Shown here: piece after piece, positions 28,457 to 37,269 of the stretch
How the letters are laid out: every line of letters starts with the position of its first letter
How positions within the stretch are numbered: position 1 is the stretch's first letter
NCBI GenBank assembly: GCA_937898685.1
Contig: CALEJT010000014.1
Span: 1 to 64,000, forward strand
DNA: 64,000 nt
Reading direction: 5' to 3'
DNA from: an uncultured Gammaproteobacteria bacterium
GTDB lineage: Bacteria > Pseudomonadota > Gammaproteobacteria > Pseudomonadales > Pseudohongiellaceae
The notes under the pieces: model-generated
Seen by the model: only the letters and a program-made list of their open reading frames with translations
Told to the model about the DNA's origin: nothing
The model's database searches: none
Position numbers and translations under genes: made by a program

Positions 28457-29884
28457 ATGGCTGGCAAAACCCTTTACGACAAACTCTGGGAGTCGCACCT
28501 GGTCAAGGAGCTCGACAACGGTACGTCCCTGATCTACATCGACCTGCACTTCCTGCACGAAGTGACCTCGCCCCAGGCTTTCGAAGGTCTGCGTCTTGCC
28601 GGCCGCAAGCCCTGGCGCGCTTCTGCCAACATGGCGACGCCGGACCACAACGTGCCCACCACCACCAATGAGCGTTCGCGTGGTGTGGAAGGCATCGTGG
28701 ATCCCATCTCGCGCATCCAGGTGAAGACGCTGGACGACAACTGTAACGACTTCGGCATCACCGAGTTCGGCATCGAGGACAGCCGCCACGGCATCGTGCA
28801 CGTGATCGGGCCGGAGCAGGGCCGCACCCTGCCGGGCATGACCATCGTCTGTGGTGACTCCCACACTTCCACCCACGGCGCCCTCGGCGCGCTGGCGCAC
28901 GGCATCGGTACCAGCGAAGTGGAGCACGTGCTGGCCACTCAGTGTCTGGTGCAGCGCAAGGCCAAGAACATGCTGGTCAAGGTGAACGGCAAGCTGAAAC
29001 CCGGTGTGACCGCCAAGGATGTGATCCTGGCCATCATCGGCAAGATCGGCACCGCCGGCGGCACGGGCTACACCATCGAATTCGCGGGCGACGTGATCCG
29101 TGATCTTTCGATCGAAGGTCGTATGACCGTGTGCAACATGGCGATCGAAGCCGGTGCCCGCGCTGGCATCGTGGCCGTCGACGACAAGACCATCGAGTAT
29201 CTGAAAGGCCGCCCCTATGCCCCGAAAGGCGAGCAGTGGGAGCAGGCCGTCGCCGCCTGGCGCAACCTGGTGAGCGATGCGGACGCCGTGTTCGACACCG
29301 TGGTGGAACTCGATGGCGGCGAGATCGTGCCGCAGGTGAGCTGGGGTACCTCGCCGGAGATGGTGGCGCCGGTTACCGGCGTGGTGCCGGATCCGGCCAG
29401 CGCGCCTACCGAAGCCAAGCGCAACAACTATCAGCAGGCCCTCAAGTACATGGGCCTCGAGCCGGGTACGCCGATCACCGAGATCAAACTGGATCGCGTG
29501 TTCATCGGTTCCTGCACCAACTCGCGCATCGAAGACCTGCGCGCCGCCGCTGCGGTGGTGAAAGGTCGCAAGGTGGCCAGCAACATCAAACAGGCGCTGG
29601 TGGTGCCGGGTTCGGGTCTGGTGAAGGCGCAGGCCGAGAAAGAGGGTCTGCACCAGATCTTCATCGAAGCCGGTTTGGAATGGCGTGAGCCGGGTTGCTC
29701 CATGTGTCTGGCCATGAACGCCGACCAGTTGGGGCAGGGCGAGCACTGTGCTTCCACCTCCAACCGCAACTTCGAAGGGCGTCAGGGCTTCGGTGGCCGT
29801 ACGCATCTGGTGAGCCCCGCCATGGCAGCGGCCGCTGCGGTATTCGGCCACTTCGTGGATGTGCGTGAAGTCGAGCTTCACTAA
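28457..29884 (+). CDS. leuC: 3-isopropylmalate dehydratase large subunit
   Basis: With LeuD it isomerises 2-isopropylmalate to 3-isopropylmalate in leucine synthesis. The 475-residue aconitase-fold subunit carries the [4Fe-4S] cysteines in IGSCTNSRIEDL (near residue 350) and GCSMCLAMN (near 415). VCGDSHTSTHGALGALAHGIG is diagnostic. An AT-rich leader with a weak AAGAGAA site precedes it, 47 bases after aroC. It is followed by leuD. Confidence 0.97.
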   Translation: MAGKTLYDKLWESHLVKELDNGTSLIYIDLHFLHEVTSPQAFEGLRLAGRKPWRASANMATPDHNVPTTTNERSRGVEGIVDPISRIQVKTLDDNCNDFGITEFGIEDSRHGIVHVIGPEQGRTLPGMTIVCGDSHTSTHGALGALAHGIGTSEVEHVLATQCLVQRKAKNMLVKVNGKLKPGVTAKDVILAIIGKIGTAGGTGYTIEFAGDVIRDLSIEGRMTVCNMAIEAGARAGIVAVDDKTIEYLKGRPYAPKGEQWEQAVAAWRNLVSDADAVFDTVVELDGGEIVPQVSWGTSPEMVAPVTGVVPDPASAPTEAKRNNYQQALKYMGLEPGTPITEIKLDRVFIGSCTNSRIEDLRAAAAVVKGRKVASNIKQALVVPGSGLVKAQAEKEGLHQIFIEAGLEWREPGCSMCLAMNADQLGQGEHCASTSNRNFEGRQGFGGRTHLVSPAMAAAAAVFGHFVDVREVELH

Positions 29885-29922
29885 TTGAATCAATCGATTA
29901 ACGAATAAAGTTAAAGTTAACT

Positions 29923-30561
29923 ATGAAAAGTTTTGTCAAGGAAAAAGGCTTGGTGCTGCCGCTGGATCGCGCCAACGTCGATACCGACTACATCATCCCC
30001 AAGCAGTTTCTGAAGTCGATCAAGCGCACCGGCTTCGGCAAGAACCTGTTCGACGAGGCGCGTTACCTCGACAAGGGTGAGCCGGATCAGGATTGCAGCA
30101 AGCGTCCGCTGAACCCCGATTTCGTGGTCAACCAGCCGCGTTACCAGGGGGCTTCCATCCTGTTGGCGCGCGAAAACTTCGGCTGCGGTTCCAGCCGTGA
30201 GCACGCGCCCTGGGCGCTCGACGACTTCGGTATCCGCGCCATCATCGCGCCGAGCTTCGCCGACATCTTCTTCAACAACTGTGTGAAGAACGGCATCCTC
30301 TGCATCGTGCTGGACGAAGCCACGGTCGATCAGTTGTTCCAGGAAACCTTCGCGCAGGAAGGCTACGCGCTGGACATCGACCTCGAGGCGCAGACCATCA
30401 CCAAGCCCGATGGCAGCAAGATCTCCTTCGAAGTGGAACCCTCGCGCAAACACGTGCTCCTCAATGGTCTGGACGACATCGGCCTGACCATGCAGCACGC
30501 CGAGGACATCAAGGCCTTCGAACAGCGCTGGCGTGAACGTTCGCCCTGGCTGTTCGCCTGA
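29923..30561 (+). CDS. leuD: 3-isopropylmalate dehydratase small subunit
   Basis: Swivelling-domain partner of LeuC; 212 residues. Family signatures are VLPLDRANVDTDYIIPKQFLK at the start and LLARENFGCGSSREHAPWAL in the middle (the substrate loop GCGSSREHA). The 38-base leader from leuC is AT-rich (AAAGTTAAAGTTAACT) and has no evident Shine-Dalgarno, so translation may rely on an unstructured A/U-rich leader or on coupling. leuB does not follow, unlike in many related clusters. Confidence 0.96.
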   Translation: MKSFVKEKGLVLPLDRANVDTDYIIPKQFLKSIKRTGFGKNLFDEARYLDKGEPDQDCSKRPLNPDFVVNQPRYQGASILLARENFGCGSSREHAPWALDDFGIRAIIAPSFADIFFNNCVKNGILCIVLDEATVDQLFQETFAQEGYALDIDLEAQTITKPDGSKISFEVEPSRKHVLLNGLDDIGLTMQHAEDIKAFEQRWRERSPWLFA

Positions 30562-30684
30562 GCCGCTTCGCTGAGGCAACCGGCGGCGGCCGGTAATCCG
30601 CCGGAGCTGTGACGCCCTGGGCCAACCCCGGGGCGTGTTCGTTAGTCAAACCTTGTGTGGGTCATTGGGCCCGGAGTTAAAAGC

Positions 30685-31716
30685 ATGAGCAGCGTAGGGA
30701 AGCAGTTCGATGTCGCGGTCGTCGGTGCCACCGGTGCGGTGGGCAAGACCATGGTCCGCATCCTGGAGGAGCGTAAATTCCCCGTTCGTAACCTGTATTT
30801 GTTGGCGAGCGAGCGCAGCGTTGGGGAAACACTGACCTTCAACAACAAGCAAATCGCCGTCGAAAATCTCGCTGACTTCGATTTCAGCAAGGCGCAGATC
30901 GGCCTCTTCTCCGCCGGTGCCAGCGTATCCGCTGTCTATGCTCCGAAGGCCGGTGCAGCCGGCTGCATCGTGATCGACAACACTTCGCAGTTCCGTTACG
31001 ACGACGACATCCCGCTCGTCGTGCCGGAAGTGAACCCGCACGCGATCGCGCGCTACAAGCCGCGCAACATCATCGCCAACCCGAACTGCTCCACCATCCA
31101 GATGCTGGTGGCGCTGAAGCCGATTCACGACAAGGTGGGCATCGCGCGCATCAACGTCGCGACCTATCAGAGCGTGTCGGGCACCGGCAAGGAAGCGATC
31201 GAGGAACTGGCCGCGCAGACGGCGCAGCTGCTCAACGGCCGAGAGCCGGAGATCAGCGTCTATCCGAAGCAGATCGCGTTCAACGTGCTGCCGCAGATCG
31301 ACGTGTTCCAGGACAACGGCTACACCAAAGAAGAGATGAAGATGGTTTGGGAAACCCAGAAGATCATGGAAGACCCGAACATCCTCGTGAACCCGACCTG
31401 CGTACGCGTGCCGGTGTTCTACTCGCACTCCGAAGCCGTGCACATCGAAACCCGCGAGAAGATCACGGTGGAAGAAGTGCGCGAGCTGTTGTCCAAGGCG
31501 CCTGGCGTGAAACTGCTCGACAAGCGCGAGCCCGGTGGTTATCCGACGCCGATTCCGGAAGGCACCGATCACGACGAAACCTGGGTGGGCCGTATCCGCA
31601 AGGACATCAGCCATCCGAACGGCATCAACCTGTGGGTGGTGTCCGACAACCTGCGCAAAGGCGCTGCACTGAACTCCGTGCAGATCGCCGAGGTGTTGAT
31701 AAGAGACTACCTCTGA
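30685..31716 (+). CDS. asd: Aspartate-semialdehyde dehydrogenase
   Basis: Reduces aspartyl phosphate to aspartate semialdehyde with NADPH, the branch point to lysine, threonine and methionine. It has 343 residues starting MSSVGKQFDVAVVGATGAVG. The catalytic Cys lies in IANPNCSTIQMLVAL near residue 134. VSGTGKEAIEEL and the final-domain HSEAVHIET are conserved. I chose the ATG at 30685, which has GGAG nine bases upstream, over the ATG at 30655. Confidence 0.96.
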   Translation: MSSVGKQFDVAVVGATGAVGKTMVRILEERKFPVRNLYLLASERSVGETLTFNNKQIAVENLADFDFSKAQIGLFSAGASVSAVYAPKAGAAGCIVIDNTSQFRYDDDIPLVVPEVNPHAIARYKPRNIIANPNCSTIQMLVALKPIHDKVGIARINVATYQSVSGTGKEAIEELAAQTAQLLNGREPEISVYPKQIAFNVLPQIDVFQDNGYTKEEMKMVWETQKIMEDPNILVNPTCVRVPVFYSHSEAVHIETREKITVEEVRELLSKAPGVKLLDKREPGGYPTPIPEGTDHDETWVGRIRKDISHPNGINLWVVSDNLRKGAALNSVQIAEVLIRDYL

Positions 31717-31864
31717 TTGATACTTGCGGCCTGTTTTGAAAGTACTTCTTTAGCACTTTCGGCAGGCTCGCAAGGCTGGTCCATCCCGCAGGGTCAGTGG
31801 ATCGCGGCCCGCCACTTTCGGCACCGAGCGTGGCGGCTGCCTTGGCTGAATGGATGGACACCTA

Positions 31865-32788
31865 ATGCAAGCTGTCAACTCTTCGCATCGCAAACAGGCC
31901 GGTCGCTTTATTCGAAGCGCCGGCCTGTTTCCGTTTGCGCGCCACGCGCTCACCGCTGCACTGCTTTTTTCCGGCGCGCTTCACGCCGCCGAGGCACAAA
32001 GCTCGCGTGATCAACTGATACTGCTCGAGAACGAACCGGCTGCCGAAGCTGGCGATGAAGATCTCGCTGCCACCATCGCACGTCTCGAAACCGAGTTGAT
32101 GTTGAGCGAGGAGCGTCTCGATCGTGCGCAGCTCGAATATCAGGAATTGAGCGAACGCTTGACGATGCTCGATCAACAGGTGGCACTCCTGCGCAACGTC
32201 ATCGAGGTCGAACACGAACGTCTCGCGCAACTGCAGATGGAACTCGCGCAGCAGAACGAAGCTGCGGCGCGTGCTGCGTTGGAGCGGGGCAGTGGGCTCG
32301 GCGATCTGTTCGGCGCCAACACCGGTTTCCTCGCGGGGCTCGGTGGTCTGGTCATCATCGTGTTGGGTCTGTTGCTGATGGGCAATGCGCGGCGGCGCAA
32401 GGCCGTTGCCGAAGCCGAGGCCTTCACACTCGAGCCGGTTGCTGCCGACGAAGCAGAGACGGAAAACGTCGTTGCTAGGGAGAACCGTGCGGTTGCGGAA
32501 GAAGCGAGCGTAGCGGCTGAACCGGCGCAGCAGCAGGTGGCGACGAGCGAACTCGAGGTGAACCCCGAGGATCTCGTGTTCGACGACACCATGGTGTTCG
32601 ACGACGTGGAGGACGAACCGGCGCCGGAAGTGAACAAGATCGATCTCGCCACCGCCTACATGGCGATGGGCAACCGCGAAGGAGCGCAGAAGCTGTTGGA
32701 CGAGGTACTCGTCGAAGGCACGCCCGAGCAACAGGAAGAAGCAAGGCGTCTCAAGGTGCGCTGGTGGGCTTCCGCCTACAGCCAGTAG
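31865..32788 (+). CDS. Miniature FimV-like protein
   Basis: A 307-residue protein in the usual fimV slot between asd and truA. It has a signal sequence (hydrophobic stretch FARHALTAALLFSGALHAAEA), then a coiled coil (about residues 60-130, ETELMLSEERLDRAQLEYQE and onward). A transmembrane helix follows (GFLAGLGGLVIIVLGLLLMG, about 155-175), then an acidic cytoplasmic linker. The C-terminus is a FimV-type TPR cap (KIDLATAYMAMGNREGAQKL). FimV of Pseudomonas is about 900 residues with a LysM domain; no LysM is visible here. FimV organises polar type IV pili. Start choice (31865 or 31850) is uncertain. Confidence 0.8.
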   Translation: MQAVNSSHRKQAGRFIRSAGLFPFARHALTAALLFSGALHAAEAQSSRDQLILLENEPAAEAGDEDLAATIARLETELMLSEERLDRAQLEYQELSERLTMLDQQVALLRNVIEVEHERLAQLQMELAQQNEAAARAALERGSGLGDLFGANTGFLAGLGGLVIIVLGLLLMGNARRRKAVAEAEAFTLEPVAADEAETENVVARENRAVAEEASVAAEPAQQQVATSELEVNPEDLVFDDTMVFDDVEDEPAPEVNKIDLATAYMAMGNREGAQKLLDEVLVEGTPEQQEEARRLKVRWWASAYSQ

Positions 32789-32791
32789 TTC

Positions 32792-33634
32792 ATGGATACA
32801 GCAGTTCCTCCTTCCGAAGTGGCCGCAACGCCGGCTCCTACCACCCGTCGCATCGCACTCTGCGTCGAATACAACGGCGCGGCCTTTCGCGGCTGGCAGG
32901 CGCAACTCAATCAGAATCATCCGACGGTGCAGGAAGCGCTCGAGCGCGTATTGTCAGGCGTGGCCGCGCATCCTCTGCGCGTGAACTGTGCCGGGCGCAC
33001 CGATGCCGGCGTGCATGCCACCTGGCAAGTGGTGCATTTCGATACGACGGCGGAGCGTCCGCTCAAGGCCTGGGTACGTGGTGCCAATGCGCGTCTGCCA
33101 CGTCAGATCGCGGTGCGTTGGGCGCAGGAAGTCGATCCGGAATTCCACGCACGTTTCAGTGCCACGAGTCGCCGCTATCGCTACGTCATTCACAACCAGC
33201 CCGCGCGCGCCGCGCGCTTGACCGAACTCGTTGCTTCGCACCACGCGCCGCTCGATGCCGAACGCATGCATGAAGCGGGGCAGTACCTGATCGGTGAGAA
33301 GGATTTCAGCGCCTTTCGGGGCGCGGCCTGTCAGTCACGTACGCCGATGCGCAACGTCACGGAACTGACTGTGCGTCGCCATGGCAGCTACGTCTTCCTC
33401 GAAATCGAAGCGAATGCCTTTCTGCTGCACATGGTGCGCAACATCGTGGGCGTGATGCTGTGGATCGGCGATGGGCGGCGTGAGCCGATCTTCATGAAGG
33501 AACTCCTGGAAGGACGCGACCGCACCAAGGCTGCGCCCACGGCTCCGCCAGAAGGTCTCACCTTGATCGGCGTACGCTATCCCGCGCACTTCGGTCTGCC
33601 CGAGCCGGATTGGAACGCGCTGCCGATCATCTGA
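32792..33634 (+). CDS. truA: tRNA pseudouridine(38-40) synthase TruA
   Basis: Isomerises uridines 38-40 in the anticodon stem-loop of tRNAs. The 280-residue protein has the catalytic Asp in NCAGRTDAGVHATWQVVHFD. LCVEYNGAAFRGWQAQ is near the N-terminus, and NAFLLHMVRNIVGVMLWIG is the family signature of the second half. The first 15 residues (PPSEVAATPAPTT) are an extra, probably disordered leader. It starts three bases after the mini-FimV stop, so they are co-transcribed. Confidence 0.96.
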   Translation: MDTAVPPSEVAATPAPTTRRIALCVEYNGAAFRGWQAQLNQNHPTVQEALERVLSGVAAHPLRVNCAGRTDAGVHATWQVVHFDTTAERPLKAWVRGANARLPRQIAVRWAQEVDPEFHARFSATSRRYRYVIHNQPARAARLTELVASHHAPLDAERMHEAGQYLIGEKDFSAFRGAACQSRTPMRNVTELTVRRHGSYVFLEIEANAFLLHMVRNIVGVMLWIGDGRREPIFMKELLEGRDRTKAAPTAPPEGLTLIGVRYPAHFGLPEPDWNALPII

Positions 33635-33642
33635 GTTCGCGC

Positions 33643-35250
33643 TCAGTCTTCCAGACTACGGCTGCGTGTTTCGGGTACGAAGAGCAGACCGATCACGAAG
33701 GTTGCCAGCGCGATCGCCACCGGGTACCACAGTCCACTGAAGATGTTGCCGTTCTGCGCCACGATGGCGAAGGCCGTCGTCGGCAACAGGCCCCCGAACC
33801 AGCCGTTGCCGATGTGATAGGGCAGAGACATCGAGGTATAGCGGATGCGCGTGGGGAAGAGCTCCACCAACACCGCGGCGATCGGGCCGTAGACCATCGT
33901 CACGTAGATCACCAGCAAGGTCAGGATCAGGATCACCAAGGGTTTGTTGATCGCATTCGGATCGGCGGCGATCGGGTAGTCGTGTGCTGCCAAAGCGTCG
34001 CGCAGTGCCTGGCGGAACGGCGCATCGCCTTCGGCGGCGGTGGGCACGCTCAGCTCCGTATCACCGATGCGTACGATGGCGCGGCCGGTGGTGGGACTGC
34101 TGTCGTAATTCACCGAGGCTTCGGCCAAGGCCTGCTTGGCGATGTCACAGCTCGAGGTGAAGCGCGCCGTGCCGGTGGGGTTGAACTGGAATGAGCATTC
34201 TGATGGGTCGGCCAGAAGATGAACGGGGCTGTCGCTCAGTGCCCGTGCCAGGGCGGGGTTGCCTGCGGCCGTCAATGCCTTGAACAGTGGGAAATAGGTG
34301 AGGGCGGCGATCAGGCAGCCGGCGAGGATGATCTTCTTGCGCCCAATGCGGTCGGACAGCCAGCCGAAGAAGATGAAGAAGGGTGTGCCCAGGAGCAGCG
34401 AAATCCCTACCAGCAGATTGGCCGTCGCGCCGTCGATCTTGAGCGTCTGCGTCAGGAAGAACTGCGTGTAGAACTGGCCCGTGTACCAAACGACCGCCTG
34501 GCCGGCGGTCAAGCCAAAGAGCGCGATCAGGACCCACTTCAGATTGCCCCAGCGACCGAAGGCTTCGGTCAACGGTGCCTTGGAGGTCTTGCCCTGGGCC
34601 TTCATGCGCTGGAACACGGGCGATTCCTCGATCGAAAGCCGGATCCACACACTGATCGCGAGCAGGATCACCGACACCAAGAAGGGAATGCGCCAACCCC
34701 AGGCGGTGAAGGCTGCCTCTCCGAGCGCTGTACGGGTGCCGAGTATCACCATCAGGGACAGGAACAGTCCCAATGTGGCAGTGGTCTGAATCCAGGCCGT
34801 GTATTCACCACGGCGCGCTGCGGGCGCATGTTCGGCGACGTAGGTGGCGGCGCCGCCGTATTCACCGCCGAGCGCCAGGCCTTGCAAGAGGCGCAAGGCG
34901 ATCAAGAGCACCGGAGCGGCAACGCCGATGCTGTTGTAGCTGGGCAACACGCCGACGCAGAAGGTGGCGGTGCCCATGATGAGGATGGTGATCAGAAAGG
35001 TGTGCTTGCGTCCGGCGCGGTCACCGAGCCGACCGAACACCAGTGCGCCGAAGGGGCGGACCAGAAAGCCTGCGGCAAAAGCCAGCAGCGCGAAGATGAA
35101 GGCGCTGGTGGGATCGAGGTTGGAGAAGAACTGCTGGGCGATGATCGCCGCCAGAGAGCCGTACAGATAGAAGTCGTACCACTCGAATACCGTGCCCAGG
35201 GACGAAGCCAATACCACCTTGCGTTCCTGCGCGCTCATGCCGACGGCCAT
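33643..35250 (-). CDS. MFS transporter, metabolite:H+ symporter (MHS) family
   Basis: A 535-residue, 12-helix carrier. MHS signatures are GTVFEWYDFYLYGSLAAII at the start, RPFGALVFGRLGDRAGRKHT, and GLALGGEYGGAATYVAEHAP. This groups it with KgtP/ShiA/ProP-like transporters of organic acids or osmolytes. It is about 100 residues longer than those. The extra segment is the loop between helices 9 and 10 (about residues 333-433), which should be periplasmic and has two cysteines (in SECSF and SSCDI). It has a strong AGGAGG site. The gene is inserted against the grain between truA and trpF. Confidence 0.88.
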   Translation of the reverse strand: MAVGMSAQERKVVLASSLGTVFEWYDFYLYGSLAAIIAQQFFSNLDPTSAFIFALLAFAAGFLVRPFGALVFGRLGDRAGRKHTFLITILIMGTATFCVGVLPSYNSIGVAAPVLLIALRLLQGLALGGEYGGAATYVAEHAPAARRGEYTAWIQTTATLGLFLSLMVILGTRTALGEAAFTAWGWRIPFLVSVILLAISVWIRLSIEESPVFQRMKAQGKTSKAPLTEAFGRWGNLKWVLIALFGLTAGQAVVWYTGQFYTQFFLTQTLKIDGATANLLVGISLLLGTPFFIFFGWLSDRIGRKKIILAGCLIAALTYFPLFKALTAAGNPALARALSDSPVHLLADPSECSFQFNPTGTARFTSSCDIAKQALAEASVNYDSSPTTGRAIVRIGDTELSVPTAAEGDAPFRQALRDALAAHDYPIAADPNAINKPLVILILTLLVIYVTMVYGPIAAVLVELFPTRIRYTSMSLPYHIGNGWFGGLLPTTAFAIVAQNGNIFSGLWYPVAIALATFVIGLLFVPETRSRSLED

Positions 35251-35342
35251 GCATCCTCCTTGTCGTTCTTCTTGTTGTCTTTCTTATTGTTGTGCTGGGG
35301 TAGGGTGGCAAGCCGACGATCATAGGCTTGGCCTCGGGCTTT

Positions 35343-35351
35343 TGCTAGAAT
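35343..35351 (+). promoter_or_regulatory. Extended -10 promoter of trpFBA
   Basis: TGCTAGAAT fits an extended -10 element (TGnTATAAT with one mismatch), 23 bases before the trpF TTG start. A TTGGCC lies only 12 bases upstream, too close for a normal -35. Confidence 0.4.
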
Positions 35352-35373
35352 CCGTCGGCTTTGAAGCCAGAGC

Positions 35374-36015
35374 TTGCAAGTGCCCTCCCAATCCCGGACC
35401 AGAGTCAAGATTTGCGGTCTCACCCGCATCGATGATGCTCACGCCGCTGCCGATGCTGGCGCCGATGCCATCGGTCTGGTGTTCTATGGACCGAGTCCGC
35501 GTGCGGTCAGTCTGGAAACCGCAGCAGCGATTGCCTCCGTCTTGCCGCCTTTCGTCACGGTGGTGGGTTTGTTCGTCAACCCGACACGGGAAGAGGTGGA
35601 GCAGACACTGGCGGCAGTGCCGCTGGATCTCTTGCAGTTCCATGGCGATGAAACGCCCGAATTCTGTGAAAGCTTTGCGCGTCCGTATCTCAAGGCGGTG
35701 CGCGTGCGGCCGGATACGGATCTTGGGGCCTTTCAGGAACGTTATGCCAGGGCGCGCGGACATCTCTTCGACGCCTGGCACGAAGAACTCTATGGGGGCA
35801 GTGGCCAGCGCTTCGACTGGCGGCTGCTCGACGCCGCCCGCGATGGCGGCACACGCGGCATTCTGGCGGGCGGTCTCACGCCGGCAAACGTGGCGCAAGC
35901 CTGCCGTATGGTAAGACCCTGGGCCGTGGACGTGAGCTCGGGCGTGGAAAGCGCCCCCGGCATCAAATCGGCCGAGCTGATCAATCAATTCATCAAAGAG
36001 GTAAACCATGTCTGA
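35374..36015 (+). CDS. trpF: Phosphoribosylanthranilate isomerase
   Basis: Third step of tryptophan synthesis (PRA to CdRP). It is a 213-residue TIM barrel. The catalytic Cys lies in RVKICGLTRIDDAHAAADAG, and the catalytic Asp region is ILAGGLTPANVAQACR...VDVSSGVESAPGIKS. There is no ATG near the homologous start, so the gene begins with TTG at 35374 or GTG at 35380, suggesting modest translation. Its stop overlaps the trpB start by eight bases, indicating coupling. Confidence 0.94.
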   Translation: MQVPSQSRTRVKICGLTRIDDAHAAADAGADAIGLVFYGPSPRAVSLETAAAIASVLPPFVTVVGLFVNPTREEVEQTLAAVPLDLLQFHGDETPEFCESFARPYLKAVRVRPDTDLGAFQERYARARGHLFDAWHEELYGGSGQRFDWRLLDAARDGGTRGILAGGLTPANVAQACRMVRPWAVDVSSGVESAPGIKSAELINQFIKEVNHV

Positions 36016-37231
36016 GATCGCCAAGGGCGCCAGAGACTACGACTACCCTGACAACCGCGGGCACTTCGGCCCCTATGGCGGCATCTTCGTTGGGGAAACC
36101 CTGATGCCGGCGCTCGAAGAGCTCAACCGTCAGTACGCGCGCCTCAAGCAGGATCCGGCATTCTGGGCCGAGTTCGATTACGACCTGGCGCACTACGTCG
36201 GTCGCCCGTCGCCGCTGTACTTCGCCGAGCGTCTCACCAAGAAGCTGGGCGGTGCGCAGATCTATCTCAAGCGTGAAGACCTCAACCACACCGGCGCACA
36301 CAAGGTGAACAACACCATCGGTCAGGCGCTGTTGGCACGCGCCATGGGCAAGACCCGCATCATCGCCGAGACCGGCGCCGGTCAGCACGGCGTGGCCACC
36401 GCCACGGTGGCGGCGCGTCTGGGCCTCGAGTGCCACGTCTACATGGGCACCGACGACATCCAGCGTCAGAGTGCCAACGTGTTCCGCATGAAGATGCTGG
36501 GCGCCAACGTGGTGGGCGTGGATTCTGGTTCCCGCACGCTGAAAGATGCCATGAATGAGGCCCTGCGCGACTGGGCCACCAACGTCGACAACACCTACTA
36601 CATCATCGGCACCGTCGCCGGCCCGCATCCCTATCCGATGCTGGTGCGCGACTTCCAGGCCGTGATCGGCCGCGAAGTGAAGCAGCAGGCGATGAAGATG
36701 GTGGGCCGTCTGCCCGATTCGCTCGTTGCTTGCGTCGGTGGCGGTTCCAATGCCATTGGTCTGTTCTATCCCTTCATCGGTGATGAAGGGGTACGCATGA
36801 TCGGCGTCGAAGCCGGCGGCCTCGGCCTCGATACCGGCAAACACGCAGCGCCGCTGTCCGCCAACTGTTCGGCTGGCGTATTGCACGGCAATCGCACCTA
36901 CTTGATGAACGACGAAGACGGCCAGATTTCCGATACGCATTCGGTGTCCGCCGGTCTCGACTATCCGGGCGTTGGTCCAGAGCATGCCTGGCTCAAGGAC
37001 ATCAAGCGCGCCGAATACACGGCAGTGACCGACGACGAAGCACTGGCTGCATTCCGGATGCTGACCCGCACCGAGGGTATAATCCCGGCGCTCGAATCGA
37101 GCCATGCGGTGGCCTATGCCATCAAGGCGGCTCCGACCCTGCCGCAGGACCACATCATGGTGGTGAACCTCTCCGGCCGCGGCGACAAGGATTTGCACAC
37201 TGTCGCGAACATCGACGGCATCAAACTTTAA
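36008..37231 (+). CDS. trpB: Tryptophan synthase beta subunit
   Basis: Condenses indole and serine to tryptophan using pyridoxal phosphate. The 407-residue protein has the PLP lysine in LNHTGAHKVNNTIGQAL near residue 95, the phosphate-binding CVGGGSNAIGLF, and LSGRGDKDLHTV at the C-terminus. A strong AAAGAGG site lies in the end of trpF, which it overlaps. trpA follows after 38 bases, so trpFBA is one unit. Confidence 0.97.
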   Translation: MSEIAKGARDYDYPDNRGHFGPYGGIFVGETLMPALEELNRQYARLKQDPAFWAEFDYDLAHYVGRPSPLYFAERLTKKLGGAQIYLKREDLNHTGAHKVNNTIGQALLARAMGKTRIIAETGAGQHGVATATVAARLGLECHVYMGTDDIQRQSANVFRMKMLGANVVGVDSGSRTLKDAMNEALRDWATNVDNTYYIIGTVAGPHPYPMLVRDFQAVIGREVKQQAMKMVGRLPDSLVACVGGGSNAIGLFYPFIGDEGVRMIGVEAGGLGLDTGKHAAPLSANCSAGVLHGNRTYLMNDEDGQISDTHSVSAGLDYPGVGPEHAWLKDIKRAEYTAVTDDEALAAFRMLTRTEGIIPALESSHAVAYAIKAAPTLPQDHIMVVNLSGRGDKDLHTVANIDGIKL

Positions 37232-37269
37232 AGAACAAAAGATCAAGAACGAGCAGCATCGAGTCCCCT

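Noticed and set aside
28418..29893. A 491-codon minus-strand frame opposite leuC
   Set aside because: It is an antisense shadow of leuC with no family signature and no ribosome site. Similar long antisense frames opposite argS, pepN, purF, argS/trpB and the MATE gene were rejected for the same reason.
30612..30636. Hairpin ACGCCC/GGGCGT after leuD as a terminator
   Set aside because: The 6-bp stem has a 13-base loop and is not followed by a T-tract. leuD and asd may well be co-transcribed.
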